This document shows positions 17,498 through 32,288 of a stretch of 64,000 nt of DNA, piece after piece. This stretch comes from Simplicispira metamorpha (GTDB lineage: Bacteria > Pseudomonadota > Gammaproteobacteria > Burkholderiales > Burkholderiaceae_C), in assembly GCF_004341365.1 (NCBI RefSeq), contig NZ_SLXH01000019.1, positions 24,833 through 88,832 on the forward strand, given 5' to 3'. The notes below the pieces were generated by a model. The model ran no database searches. It saw nothing but the letters and a program-made list of their open reading frames with translations, and had not been told where the DNA came from. A program made the position numbers and the translations under genes. The first letter of the stretch is position 1; each line of letters opens with the position of its first letter.

Positions 17498-18463
17498 TTA
17501 CTGTGGCTTGGCCAGGCCCAGCTTCTCGACCAGGGCCTTCTCGCGGGCGAAGGTGTCCTGGGCAAACTTCTGGTACTGCGTGGTGCTCATGTAGATGGGC
17601 ACCATGTCGTAGCGGGCCAGGACGGATTTGTAGCTGTCTTGCTCCATGGCCTGCTTGAAGGCGTCGTGCAGGCGCTTGACCACCGCCGCTGGCGTGCCCT
17701 TGGGCGCACCCAGGCCAAAGGGCGAGTTTTGCACCACGTCCAGCCCCAGCTCCTTGAGCGTGGGCGCATCGGGGAACTTGGCCAGGCGCTCGGCGCCCCA
17801 GGTGTTGAGCACGCGCAGCTTGCCCGCCTCCACCTGCGGCGCAAAGCCGGTGGAATCGGCGGCGGCCATGAGCTGCCCGCCCAGGGTGGCCTGCATCAGA
17901 TCGGCGCTGCCTTTGTAGGGGATGTGCAGCAGCTCAATGCCCAGCTTTTGTGCCACCAGCTCCATGGTCAGGTGCGGGCTGGTCATGGCGCCGGTGGAGC
18001 CGTAGCTGAGTTTGCCGGGGTTGGCCTTGGCCCAGGCGACGAAGTGCGTCCAGGTCTTGATGGGCGAATCGGCGGGCACCACCACGCCAAAGGCATAGCC
18101 CGTGAGGTTGATCACGTAGCTGATGTCCTTGACCGGGTCCCAGTTGATCTTGGTGGTGTAGGGCATGCGGAACACGCCCAGCGGGATTTGCGCCAGCGTA
18201 TAGCCATCGGCCGCGCTGCTCTGCAAGGTTTGTGCGGGCAGCGTGCCGCCCGCGCCGGGCTTGTTCTCGACGATGACGGGCTGGCCCAGGATTTTGCTGG
18301 CGTTGTCGGCCAGCACGCGCATGCTGATGTCGGTGGGGCCGCCTGCGGGAAAGGCCACCAGCAGCTTGATGGGCTTGGCGGGAAAGGTCTGCGCATGGGC
18401 GCTGCCCAGCGAGAGGGCGGTCAGGGCGGCTGCGCCCCAGTGGAGGATGTTGCGACGCTGCAA
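17498..18463 (-). CDS. Bug-family (TctC-like) extracytoplasmic solute receptor
   Basis: A 321-residue periplasmic binding protein of the tripartite tricarboxylate group, hugely expanded in Burkholderiales. Signal peptide MQRRNILHWGAAALTALSLG with cleavage after AHA; then the conserved start FPAKPIKLLVAFPAGGPTD, the VENKPGAGG loop and YGSTGAMTSPHLTMELVAQK. Ligand unknown (carboxylates, amino acids or aromatic acids in characterised members). It stands alone without tctA/tctB, as is usual for orphan Bug receptors. It converges on the HAD gene with a shared terminator between them. Confidence 0.9.
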   Translation of the reverse strand: MQRRNILHWGAAALTALSLGSAHAQTFPAKPIKLLVAFPAGGPTDISMRVLADNASKILGQPVIVENKPGAGGTLPAQTLQSSAADGYTLAQIPLGVFRMPYTTKINWDPVKDISYVINLTGYAFGVVVPADSPIKTWTHFVAWAKANPGKLSYGSTGAMTSPHLTMELVAQKLGIELLHIPYKGSADLMQATLGGQLMAAADSTGFAPQVEAGKLRVLNTWGAERLAKFPDAPTLKELGLDVVQNSPFGLGAPKGTPAAVVKRLHDAFKQAMEQDSYKSVLARYDMVPIYMSTTQYQKFAQDTFAREKALVEKLGLAKPQ

Positions 18464-18580
18464 AGCAGGCTCCTTGTGTGAGAAAGGGGGCTATTGGGCC
18501 CCAGACCAGCGCGTCGCGCATGCAGGAAACCCCTGAATCTGTCACTGATGCGACATGTTTTTTTAACCCGGCCCGCTGTT

Positions 18581-18642
18581 GGTTTTGAATGGCAAACAAG
18601 GTTGAAACGCCCGCCTGCAGAGCGCAAGCAGCTATTCTTTCC
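18581..18642 (-). repeat. Dispersed small repeat supplying the stop codon of the YkgJ-type gene
   Basis: Complement begins CCGGAAAGAATAGCTGCTTG then CGCTCTGCAGGCGGGCG, ending near TTGTTTGCCATTCAAAACC. The TAG of ATAGCTGC (18632-18634) is the stop codon of the minus-strand gene. Confidence 0.75.
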
Positions 18643-19077
18643 GGAGCGAATCGGCGTGCGGTGCGGGGGGCTGTTCCACGGGGTGCGCTTGCACGCTGGC
18701 GTCGCAGCCTGCGCCTGCGGCAATCCAGCGCCGCGCCAGCCAGGCCAGCGCGCCCACGGCCCAGGGGCGCGTGATGCCGGTCGCGCCACCGGGGTCGGCC
18801 ACCATGGCGCACAGGTAGCGCTGCTGGGCATCGCTCCAGCGCAGCGCCACACACGGCCCGGTGCGCCGGCGCGACACCAGCATGCCCAGCGGGCAAGGCG
18901 CGTCCAGACAGCACAGGCCGCAGCCATTGCAGGGCGCGCCCTCGGGCGGCTTCGGGGGGGCGTGGGGGTGCCAGTGGACGATGGGCCCGTCCACGGGGTG
19001 GCCCGTCTGGCACTGTGACGGCGGCATGGACGGTTCAGCGCCCATGCCGGGTTGTTGCGCACCGCTTTCGGGCATCT

Positions 19078-19081
<4 letters not shown>
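18632..19081 (-). CDS. YkgJ-family cysteine cluster protein
   Basis: A 149-residue protein with the metal-binding cluster [16 protein letters not shown] at about residues 50-65, then GPCVALRW and YLCAMV, the usual YkgJ/UPF0153 arrangement thought to bind Zn or Fe-S. Function is unknown. It starts with GTG (19079-19081) overlapping the uvrA stop codon by 4 bp, or with ATG at 19073-19075 two codons later. Translation is thus coupled to uvrA. The last codons and the stop come from a copy of the dispersed repeat, so the protein end looks remodelled. Confidence 0.75.
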
Positions 19082-25215
<6,134 letters not shown>

Positions 25216-25314
25216 GGGGGTTCTTTCAGGAGGAAAAGGGAAACCGGCAAACCCGCTGATGGTGCCTCAAGCCCGGAAAAACAAGTGCTGCCGATCTCCT
25301 TGGCAGGGTGCGTC

Positions 25315-25343
25315 CTAGGGTAATTACCAACGGGTTTCCCCTA
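25315..25343. promoter_or_regulatory. Palindromic candidate regulator site before DUF485-actP
   Basis: CTAGGGTAATTACC (25315-25328), containing the perfect palindrome GGTAATTACC, followed by GGGTTTCCCCTA (25332-25343), so TAGGG arms face each other. A close relative lies upstream of gltI. The remainder of the 268 bp gap between uvrA and the DUF485 gene shows nothing else I can name apart from GAGGAG (25470-25475) before the ATG. Confidence 0.4.
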
Positions 25344-25483
25344 ATAAATCAAGCACTTAAATGGCAGTTTTGGGCAATTTTCGTAAGCAGTTGGTCAGAC
25401 GGCGTTTGCAGAATCAGCCAACGCTTTGAAGCCGGCACGGTTTCACGGCCTGGCCTTTTACCCATTCCTGAGGAGACAACACG

Positions 25484-25792
25484 ATGAGTGATCCGGTGGT
25501 AGACAAGATACAGCGCCATCCCAAATACCTGGAGTTGCGTGCCAAGCGCAATCGGTTAGGGGTTTTTCTGACGATTCTGATGTTGATCGTTTATTACGGT
25601 TACATCGCCCTGATTGCTTTCAATAAGCCTTTTCTGGCCCAGCCGATTGGCGCGGGCGTGACGTCGGTGGGCATTCCCATCGGCATGGGGGTGATTATTT
25701 TCACCATCGTGATCACGGGCATCTACGTGCGCCGCGCCAACGGCGAGTTCGACACGCTGACCAAAGAAATCCTGAAGGACGCTTCCAAATGA
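25484..25792 (+). CDS. yjcH: DUF485 membrane protein (YjcH-like)
   Basis: A 102-residue protein with two membrane helices (about residues 27-48 and 62-84), preceded by the DUF485 start pattern [15 protein letters not shown] and followed by [18 protein letters not shown]485 proteins are nearly always encoded just before the acetate permease and are thought to assist it. GAGGAG lies about 8 nt upstream of the ATG. Its stop codon overlaps the actP start by 4 bp. Confidence 0.92.
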   Translation: MSDPVVDKIQRHPKYLELRAKRNRLGVFLTILMLIVYYGYIALIAFNKPFLAQPIGAGVTSVGIPIGMGVIIFTIVITGIYVRRANGEFDTLTKEILKDASK

Positions 25793-27525
25793 ATCGCCAC
25801 ACAACGTACGCCAGCATCCTGCTGGCACTGGTGGGCCTGGTAGCGGCAGCGGGCGCGCACGCCGCTGGTGCCGACATGGGCCAGGCTGCCAAGCAGGCCA
25901 CCAACTGGACGGCCATCGTGATGTTCGGCGCCTTTGTTGCCGGCACGCTCTACATCACCAAGTGGGCAGCGGCCAAGACCAAGTCGGCCTCTGACTTCTA
26001 TACCGGCGGTGGCGGCATCACCGGCTTTCAGAACGGCCTGGCCATTGCGGGCGACTACATGTCGGCTGCCTCGTTCCTGGGTATTTCTGCGGCGGTGATG
26101 GCGTCGGGCTACGACGGCCTGATCTACTCGCTGGGCTTCTTGGTGGGCTGGCCCATCATCACCTTCCTGATGGCCGAGCGCCTGCGCAACCTGGGCAAGT
26201 TCACCTTTGCCGACGTGGCCGGTTACCGCTTCCAGCAAACCCCCATCCGCGCCTTTGCCGCTTCGGGCACGCTGGTGGTGGTGGCCTTCTACCTGATCGC
26301 CCAGATGGTGGGCGCCGGCCAGCTGATCAAGCTGCTGTTCGGTCTGGAATACTGGATGGCCGTGGTCATCGTGGGCGCGCTGATGATGGTGTACGTGCTG
26401 TTTGGCGGCATGACGGCCACCACCTGGGTGCAGATCATCAAGGCCGTGCTGCTGCTGTCGGGCGTGACCTTCATGGCCTTCATGGTGCTGGCGCAGTTCG
26501 GTTTCAGCCCCGAGGCGCTGTTTGCCAAGGGCGTGGAAGTGCGTACCCAAATTGCCGCCAACTCTGGTATGTCGGCAGAAGAAGCCGCCAAGAAGGGCTT
26601 GTCCATCATGGGCCCCGGTGGCTTCATCAAAGACCCCATCTCTGCCATCTCCTTCGGTATGGCGCTGATGTTCGGTACCGCTGGTCTGCCGCACATCCTG
26701 ATGCGCTTCTTCACCGTGCCCGATGCCAAGGAAGCGCGCAAGTCCGTGCTGTGGGCCACCACCTGGATCGGCTACTTCTACGTGCTGATTTTCATCATCG
26801 GCTTTGGCGCCATCACCCTGGTGCTGACCAACCCTGAGTTTGCCGATGTGGCCAAGGGCGTGATCCACGGCGGTGCCGGTACGGCCAACATGGCTGCGGT
26901 GCTGGTGGCCAAGTCGGTGGGCGGTAACGTGTTCTACGGCTTCATCTCTGCCGTGGCGTTTGCCACCATCCTGGCCGTGGTGGCGGGTCTGACGTTGTCG
27001 GGCGCCTCTGCCGTGTCGCACGATCTGTACGCCACTGTGATCAAAAAGGGCAAGGCCGACAGCGCTTCCGAGCTGAAAGTGTCGCGCATCACCACCCTGG
27101 TACTGGGCGTGATTGCCGTGGTGCTGGGCATTGCCTTCGAGAAGCAGAACATCGCCTTCATGGTGTCGCTGGCCTTCGCGATTGCGGCTTCGGCCAACTT
27201 CCCGGTGCTGTTCATGTCGGTGCTGTGGAAAGACTGCACCACACGCGGCGCGGTGATCGGTGGCTTCCTGGGCCTGATCTCCTCGGTGGGCCTGACCATT
27301 GTGTCGCCCTCGGTGTGGGAAGCCACGCTGGGCAACCCTGCCGGTTCGGCCTGGTTCCCCTACACCTCGCCAGCCCTGTTCTCGATGACCATCGGCTTCC
27401 TGGGCGTGTGGCTGTTCTCCATCACCGACCGCAGCGCCAACGCCGCCCGCGAGCGCTCGGAGTTTGCCGCGCAGCAAGTGCGTTCGGAAACCGGTTTCGG
27501 TGCATCGGGCGCATCGGGCCACTGA
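25789..27525 (+). CDS. actP: Cation/acetate symporter
   Basis: A 578-residue sodium:solute symporter family protein with a cleavable signal (ending AGAHAA) and about 13 membrane helices. ActP features include [31 protein letters not shown] split across helix 1, FADVAGYR and the long cytoplasmic or periplasmic stretch [20 protein letters not shown]. Imports acetate, pyruvate or other short acids. Translationally coupled to the DUF485 gene and followed by a strong terminator. No acs gene is within the window; upstream palindromic element may bind the acetate-responsive regulator. Confidence 0.93.
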   Translation: MNRHTTYASILLALVGLVAAAGAHAAGADMGQAAKQATNWTAIVMFGAFVAGTLYITKWAAAKTKSASDFYTGGGGITGFQNGLAIAGDYMSAASFLGISAAVMASGYDGLIYSLGFLVGWPIITFLMAERLRNLGKFTFADVAGYRFQQTPIRAFAASGTLVVVAFYLIAQMVGAGQLIKLLFGLEYWMAVVIVGALMMVYVLFGGMTATTWVQIIKAVLLLSGVTFMAFMVLAQFGFSPEALFAKGVEVRTQIAANSGMSAEEAAKKGLSIMGPGGFIKDPISAISFGMALMFGTAGLPHILMRFFTVPDAKEARKSVLWATTWIGYFYVLIFIIGFGAITLVLTNPEFADVAKGVIHGGAGTANMAAVLVAKSVGGNVFYGFISAVAFATILAVVAGLTLSGASAVSHDLYATVIKKGKADSASELKVSRITTLVLGVIAVVLGIAFEKQNIAFMVSLAFAIAASANFPVLFMSVLWKDCTTRGAVIGGFLGLISSVGLTIVSPSVWEATLGNPAGSAWFPYTSPALFSMTIGFLGVWLFSITDRSANAARERSEFAAQQVRSETGFGASGASGH

Positions 27526-27587
27526 GTCCATTCCCTCGGGAGGGTGCGATGCACCCCCGGCGCAGCGGGCATACCGCTGCGCCACTT

Positions 27588-27608
27588 CCCCCCCCCCCAA
27601 AAAAAAAA
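27588..27608. other. C11-A10 homopolymer tract
   Basis: Eleven C residues (27588-27598) are directly followed by ten A residues (27599-27608), the A run forming the left arm end of the actP terminator. Longest homopolymers in the window; intergenic, so without coding effect. Length is prone to slippage or sequencing error. Confidence 0.9.
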
Positions 27609-27636
27609 GCCGGGCCGCAGCGCCCGGCTTTTTTGC
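27599..27636 (+). terminator. Terminator after actP
   Basis: AAAAGCCGGGC/GCCCGGCTTTTTT stem around CGCAGC with a T run; 73 bp after the actP stop. The A10 arm also allows termination of minus-strand transcription from the exonuclease operon. Confidence 0.9.
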
Positions 27637-27683
27637 ATCCGCACGCATCTCGATACCGCAGCCAGGCCGCGCTGGGATTGCGC

Positions 27684-27745
27684 AAAATGTTATTAAAAAG
27701 ATAGCCATTGGCGCCCATTCTGCGGGCGCTTGAGGCTCTTTTGGC
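27684..27745 (+). repeat. Dispersed small repeat copy between actP and the exonuclease gene
   Basis: AAAATGTTATTAAAAAGATA then GCCATTGGCGCCC, GCGGGCGCTTGAGGCTCTTT and TGGCTTGGG. Intergenic, between convergent genes. Confidence 0.75.
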
Positions 27746-27791
27746 TTGGGTTTTTCTGGCCGCCCGCTGCGCGTGCGGCAGCGGTGCAGGT

Positions 27792-28475
27792 TCAGTGCCC
27801 GTGGTGCAGCTGGCGCAGCTTGATGAAGGCCAGCGCCGCCATCACCGCATCGTTGAGCGCGTCGTGCGCATCGCGCCGGGGCAGTTGCAGGTCGGCCATC
27901 AGCGTGTCAAAGCGCAGGTCGATGTCGGCGTTGTCGTGCTGCTGGTAGGGCGGCAGCTGGCGGAATTTGTGGTCGTAGTACAGCGCCGAGATTTCGATTT
28001 TGGGCTGGGGCAGGCCCACGCCCAGCAGGGGGCGGATGGCGCGTTGCAGCATCGCCACGTCAAATTCGAGGTAGTAGCCCACCAGCGGGCGGCTACCGAT
28101 GAAGTGCAGCAGCTGGCGCATGGCTTCGTCCAGCGCCAGGCCCTGGGCCACGTCGCTGCTGCGCAGGCGGTGGATGCGCACGCTCTCTGCCGACACGCCC
28201 TTGTCGGGGCGTACCAGCAGTTCCAGGCGCTGGCTGGTCAGGATGCGCTGGCCGACGATGCGCACGGCGCCAATCGAGATGATTTCGTCGCTGCGCACGT
28301 TCAGGCCGGTGGTTTCGCAGTCCAGCGACACCCATTCATCGGGCGGCGGCGGGTCGAACAAAAAGGCAAATGCCGGGTCGGTGAGCTGGCGCAGCTGCCA
28401 TTGGCGCTGCACCGATTGCCACCAGCGCCGTGGCCCCGTGGCGGGGGCGAGGGAGGTGGGCAGGGCGGTGGTCAT
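27792..28475 (-). CDS. DnaQ-like 3'-5' exonuclease (DEDDh)
   Basis: A 227-residue cytoplasmic exonuclease. Exo I is VSLDCETTGL with the D-x-E pair, Exo II contains LVGYYLEFDVAML, and Exo III is HDALNDAVMA with the DEDDh histidine. The N-terminal 45 residues (WWQSVQRQWQLRQLTDPAF) are typical of the group found next to DUF294 proteins rather than of the polymerase III epsilon subunit. It follows the cNMP/CBS/DUF294 gene after 13 bp, so the two are co-transcribed and probably work together. Substrate (DNA, RNA or oligonucleotide second messenger) is unknown. Confidence 0.85.
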   Translation of the reverse strand: MTTALPTSLAPATGPRRWWQSVQRQWQLRQLTDPAFAFLFDPPPPDEWVSLDCETTGLNVRSDEIISIGAVRIVGQRILTSQRLELLVRPDKGVSAESVRIHRLRSSDVAQGLALDEAMRQLLHFIGSRPLVGYYLEFDVAMLQRAIRPLLGVGLPQPKIEISALYYDHKFRQLPPYQQHDNADIDLRFDTLMADLQLPRRDAHDALNDAVMAALAFIKLRQLHHGH

Positions 28476-28488
28476 GGGCAGGCCCCGC

Positions 28489-30318
28489 TCACAGGGCGTC
28501 CAGGCGGAAGCGGTGGTGCAGCAGCACCTTGAAGCGCTTGACCACCGACAGCGTGTCTTTGAGCAGGTCGCGCTCCAGGCTGCTCAGGCGCTCGGGGGCG
28601 ACTTCGCCGCTGACAGCGCGGCCCGTGTCCAGCTCGGCCAGGCCCGCTTTGAGGCGCAGGCCCATCAAAAAATACAGGCTCTCGGTCAGTTCATCGCCCT
28701 GGGCGCTGCTCAAGGTGCCGTCTGCCACCAGCGCGGCGATGCGATCGGCCGTGCTGGTGGGCGCCACGCGCTGGGCCAGCGCCAGGCTGCGCACGCCGTG
28801 CACGATGGGGAAGATGCCTTCTTTTTTCAGGTTCAGGTGCTGCGCCCCATCGCTGCGCGCCAGCCAGCGGTTCCACCAGCTGGTGCTGCTGCCAAAAGCT
28901 TCCACGGCGGCGGCAAAGCGGCCCAGCATGGCATCGCTGTCGGTGGCCAGCGTGACCAGGCGCTCGCGCACAGCGGCCAGCAAGCTGGCATCACCCGCCA
29001 CGGCGTGGGCGTCCATGAAGATGGCCAAATGCATCAGGCTGTCGGCATCGGGCAGCAGCAGCCACTGGCGCGCCTTTTGGCCAAACTCGCTGGCACTGGC
29101 GCGCCACTGTGGGTTGCTCACCATGATATGGCCGGGGCATTCGGGGTAGCCAAAGTCGGCCAGCGCCTGCGAAAAGCGCTGGCAAATGGCCTGCAAATCG
29201 TCGGGCGGCTGGTAGCCGTCGCGCAGGATCAGGCCGTTGTCCTGGTCGGTTTTCAGCAGTTGCTCGCCACGCCCCTCGCTGCCCATCACGAACAGGCAGC
29301 TGTGGGCCACCAGCTCGGGCGGCGCCACCATGGCCCAGGCGCGCTCAAACAAGCGGGCGTTGAGCTGCTGCACCAGCGTGGTCATCAGGCTGATGCGGGT
29401 GCCGCCCCGGTAGAGCAGCGCAATCAGCCGTGTGATCTGCGCTGCGGCCTGCGCCAGCGCGGGCAGGTCGCTGGCCTGCTCGATCTGCACCGTGATCAGG
29501 TGCGAGTGGTTGGCCAGAAAGCTGAACAAATCCAGCGCCTCCAGAATGCCGCGCACCTGCCCGGCCTCGTCCAGCACCACCAGCCGGTGGATGCGGCTGC
29601 GCAGCAGCTGGGCCATGGCGTCGCCCAGCTGGTCGCTGGTGCGCACCGTGACCACCGGGCTGCTGGCCAGCTCGCCCACCGCCAATTGCGCCAGCGGGCG
29701 GCCATCGAGGATGGCGCGCTGGAGCGTGGTGTTGCTGAAAATGCCCGTCGCCCCGCCAGGCAGGCCCGTGACCAGCACGCTGGTGGTGCGCTGGGCCTGG
29801 AAGATGCGCACCACCGAGATAATGTCGGTCTGTGCGTCCACACTGTGCGCCGGGCGCAGGTAGGCTTGATCGACGCGCGCCAGCGTGAGCGATTGCAGCT
29901 CGTGCTGGTCGCCGCGCTGGGCCAGTGTGCTGAGTTTGTGCCCGATGTCGGAAAACAGCAGCGCGCCAAAGGTGGTGTTGCGCGCAATCAGTGTGTTCAC
30001 CGCCTCGTGGGTGAGCTGGTAGGCCACCACTTCTTCGGCGGCCACGAAGCGGCTGCTGACGCGCCCGGCCACCAGCCCCCGGCCATCAAAGGTGTCGTCG
30101 GGGCCATAGGTGGCCAGCACCTCGTCGCCCTCGGTCTGCGTGACGTAGCCTTTGATGAGCACGAACAAATGCGTGGGCACCACACCCACATCGAGCACCA
30201 CGGCGCCCTCGGGGAAGTAGGCAATATCGACGTTTTGGCGCACCAGCCCGCGCTCGTCGGGCGTCAGGCAGTCAAAGGGAGAAGCGGCAAAGTTGAAGGC
30301 GTTGGGCATGGCGCCCAT
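28489..30318 (-). CDS. Cyclic-nucleotide-binding/CBS/DUF294 putative nucleotidyltransferase
   Basis: A 609-residue soluble signalling protein. Order of domains: cNMP-binding beta roll (about residues 10-130, FPEGAVVLDVGVVPTHLFVLIKG), two CBS motifs (about 150-270), DUF294 nucleotidyltransferase-like domain (about 300-440, with FVMGSEGRGEQLLKTDQDNGLI, the GS-x10-DxD pattern of GlnD/KNT transferases), and DUF294_C helices. Such proteins are proposed to nucleotidylate a target in response to nucleotide ligands. Two in-frame ATGs (30318, 30309) could start it. It begins directly after the DsbA-family stop codon and precedes the DnaQ-like gene, beside actP, as in other proteobacteria. Confidence 0.88.
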   Translation of the reverse strand: MGAMPNAFNFAASPFDCLTPDERGLVRQNVDIAYFPEGAVVLDVGVVPTHLFVLIKGYVTQTEGDEVLATYGPDDTFDGRGLVAGRVSSRFVAAEEVVAYQLTHEAVNTLIARNTTFGALLFSDIGHKLSTLAQRGDQHELQSLTLARVDQAYLRPAHSVDAQTDIISVVRIFQAQRTTSVLVTGLPGGATGIFSNTTLQRAILDGRPLAQLAVGELASSPVVTVRTSDQLGDAMAQLLRSRIHRLVVLDEAGQVRGILEALDLFSFLANHSHLITVQIEQASDLPALAQAAAQITRLIALLYRGGTRISLMTTLVQQLNARLFERAWAMVAPPELVAHSCLFVMGSEGRGEQLLKTDQDNGLILRDGYQPPDDLQAICQRFSQALADFGYPECPGHIMVSNPQWRASASEFGQKARQWLLLPDADSLMHLAIFMDAHAVAGDASLLAAVRERLVTLATDSDAMLGRFAAAVEAFGSSTSWWNRWLARSDGAQHLNLKKEGIFPIVHGVRSLALAQRVAPTSTADRIAALVADGTLSSAQGDELTESLYFLMGLRLKAGLAELDTGRAVSGEVAPERLSSLERDLLKDTLSVVKRFKVLLHHRFRLDAL

Positions 30319-30960
30319 TCAACCCGGGATGCCTTTCTCCACGCTTGCAGCGGCGTCCCAGCCGGTGGCAAACCAGGCATCGCCCTCCAGATAGGCGCGC
30401 AGCATGGGCAGGCCGTCGAGCCCCCAGAACAGCTTGCCATCGACCTCGAAGGCGGGCACGCCAAACACACCGCGCGCGGCAGCGGCATCGGTGTTGCTGC
30501 GCAGCAGCGCCTTGGCGCGCGCGCCGTCGTCGTCGCCGGGCTGCACCTGCGGCGCCAGCGCCTGGGCCAGTTGCTCCAGCCGCGTGGCGTCCAGTGCGTC
30601 GTGCCCGCCTTGCCAGACATGGCGCAAGAGCGTGCCCGCTGTGAAGCGGTTGATGCTGCCGTCGTGGCTGCACGCCAGCGCCTGGCGTAGCAGCGGCAGC
30701 GGCTTGAATGGGTGGCGCGCGGGCATGTGCAGCGGCACGCCCAGCGCGTGGCCCAGCCAGGTGACATGGCGGTACGTCCAGTCGCGCTTGGGCGCAATGC
30801 CCGCCGGGCCGGGGTTGCCCTGCTGCTGTAGCAGCGCGCCCAGCAGCACCGGGCGGTATTCCACGCTGTAGCTCAGGCCCTCCAGCGCCTGCGGCAGGCG
30901 TTCAAACGCCAGCCAGGCGTAGGGCGAGACAAAGTCGAGGTAGAAGGTGATGTGCTTCAT
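30319..30960 (-). CDS. DsbA-family 2-hydroxychromene-2-carboxylate isomerase-like protein
   Basis: A 213-residue cytoplasmic thioredoxin-fold protein of the HCCA isomerase/kappa-GST group. N-terminal FYLDFVSPYAWLAFERLP carries the Ser-Pro in place of the CxxC active site, and the C-terminal VFGVPAFEVDGKLFWGLDGL is the family cis-Pro and C-terminal motif. Named members isomerise a naphthalene-pathway intermediate with glutathione, but no such pathway is here. ATG 30960 overlaps the preceding DUF1289 stop codon by 4 bp. Probably a glutathione-dependent isomerase of unknown substrate. Confidence 0.83.
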   Translation of the reverse strand: MKHITFYLDFVSPYAWLAFERLPQALEGLSYSVEYRPVLLGALLQQQGNPGPAGIAPKRDWTYRHVTWLGHALGVPLHMPARHPFKPLPLLRQALACSHDGSINRFTAGTLLRHVWQGGHDALDATRLEQLAQALAPQVQPGDDDGARAKALLRSNTDAAAARGVFGVPAFEVDGKLFWGLDGLPMLRAYLEGDAWFATGWDAAASVEKGIPG

Positions 30961-31232
30961 GCGTTCTCCTGGGCGGCAGGTACGGGCGCAAAGGCCACCC
31001 CCGCGCGCTGCGACAACTGCGTCCAGATGGACAGGCGCTGCGCCCGGTCGGCCCCGGCCCAGGCGCGGATCTCGGGGATGGTGCGAAAGCACCCCTCGCA
31101 GTGGCTGCGGTCTTCGGTCATGCGGCACACCGAGATGCAGGGCGAGGGAATGTCCTCGTCAGAATTTGGGTCAAAATAGCCCGCAGCGCGCAGCAGTTCT
31201 GCGCGAGCAGCTATTGGTTTGATAGCGTTCAT
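30957..31232 (-). CDS. DUF1289 small cysteine protein with repeat-derived N-terminus
   Basis: A 91-residue protein. The DUF1289 core is PSPCISVCRMTEDRSHCEGC, a four-Cys motif likely to bind iron-sulfur or zinc, followed by RTIPEIRAWAGADRAQRLSIW. Residues 2-24 are encoded by a copy of the dispersed repeat (31162-31227), and ATG 31230-31232 lies three bases outside it. The conserved part starts only at residue 29, so the whole N-terminal extension is repeat DNA. TTG at 31236-31238 is an alternative start. It sits 24 bp after liuE and overlaps the isomerase-like gene. Confidence 0.78.
   Translation of the reverse strand: MNAIKPIAARAELLRAAGYFDPNSDEDIPSPCISVCRMTEDRSHCEGCFRTIPEIRAWAGADRAQRLSIWTQLSQRAGVAFAPVPAAQENA
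31162..31227 (-). repeat. Dispersed small repeat forming the DUF1289 N-terminus
   Basis: Complement: GCTATCAAACCAATAGCTGC then TCGCGCAGAACTGC...GCGGGCTATTTTGACCC. Read as protein in the gene direction (NAIKPIAARAELLRAAGYFD). Confidence 0.8.
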
Positions 31233-31256
31233 GGTCAATGGTGTGGGGTGTTGTGC

Positions 31257-32174
31257 TCAGCCAGCGCGTTTGTTCAGAACGGCCACCGCCACGCGCGAGG
31301 CGCTTTTGCGGCCCAGGAAGTCGCTGATGTAGACGCCGGCATCAATCAGCTTGTCCAGGTCGATGCCGGTGTCAATGCCCATGCCGTGCAGCAGGTACAC
31401 CAGGTCTTCGGTGGCCACGTTGCCCGTGGCGCCCTTGGCATAGGGGCAGCCGCCCAGGCCCGCCACGGAGGACTGGAAGTTCCACACCCCCAGCTCCAGT
31501 GCCGCCAGCGTGTTGACCAGCGCCTGGCCATAAGTGTCGTGAAAATGCCCCGACACCTCGTCAATGGCGTAGTGCTGCAACGCCGCTTCGATGGCGCGCT
31601 GCACCTTGCGCGGCGTGCCCACGCCGATGGTGTCGGCCACGTCCACGCGCTGCACGCCGATGCCGCGCATCAGGCCCGCCAGGTAGGCCACACGCTCGGG
31701 GGCGATCTCGCCCTCGTAGGGGCAGCCCACGGTGCAGCTCATGGCGCCGCGCACCGCAATACCGGCTGCGCGCGCCGCCGCCACCACCGGGGCAAAGCGC
31801 TCAATGCTCTCGGCAATCGAGCAGTTGATGTTCTTCTGGCTGAAGGCCTCGCTGGCTGCGCCAAACACCACGATCTCGTCGGGCCGGTCTTGCACCGAGG
31901 CTTCATAGCCTTGCAGATTGGGCGTCAGCACCGAGTAGCGCACGCCGCTGCGCCGGGCGATGCCTTGCATCACGGCGTGGTTGTCGGCCATCTGCGGCAC
32001 CCACTTGGGGCTCACGTAGCTGGTGACTTCGATCTCTTGCAGGCCCGCGTCCTGCAAGCGCTGCACCAGGCTGATCTTGACATCGGCAGGCACGGGGGTT
32101 TTCTCGTTTTGCAGGCCGTCGCGCGGGCCTACGTCGATGAGTTTGACGCGGGTGGGAAGGTTGGCAAGGTTCAT
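31257..32174 (-). CDS. liuE: Hydroxymethylglutaryl-CoA lyase
   Basis: A 305-residue TIM-barrel enzyme that cleaves 3-hydroxy-3-methylglutaryl-CoA into acetoacetate and acetyl-CoA, the last step of leucine degradation. Motifs: VGPRDGLQNEK metal and substrate site near residue 16, GHFHDTYGQALVN with the metal histidines, and GLGGCPYAKGATGNVATED holding the catalytic Cys. It sits at the end of the liu block with liuB, liuC and liuD upstream on the same strand. Confidence 0.95.
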   Translation of the reverse strand: MNLANLPTRVKLIDVGPRDGLQNEKTPVPADVKISLVQRLQDAGLQEIEVTSYVSPKWVPQMADNHAVMQGIARRSGVRYSVLTPNLQGYEASVQDRPDEIVVFGAASEAFSQKNINCSIAESIERFAPVVAAARAAGIAVRGAMSCTVGCPYEGEIAPERVAYLAGLMRGIGVQRVDVADTIGVGTPRKVQRAIEAALQHYAIDEVSGHFHDTYGQALVNTLAALELGVWNFQSSVAGLGGCPYAKGATGNVATEDLVYLLHGMGIDTGIDLDKLIDAGVYISDFLGRKSASRVAVAVLNKRAG

Positions 32175-32288
32175 GGTTGTGCTATTGGCTCCATCAAATT
32201 TTCTGTAAAGTCCCAGCCAACACGGCCCCCTTCAACACCACTGCCTCGGCGGCCAGGTTGCTTGGGGGTTTTTTCTGGGCGTGCGTTG

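Noticed and set aside
32183..32206. Possible further copy of the dispersed repeat before liuE
   Set aside because: Only GCTATTGG and a TCAAATTTT stretch match; too short to separate from chance.
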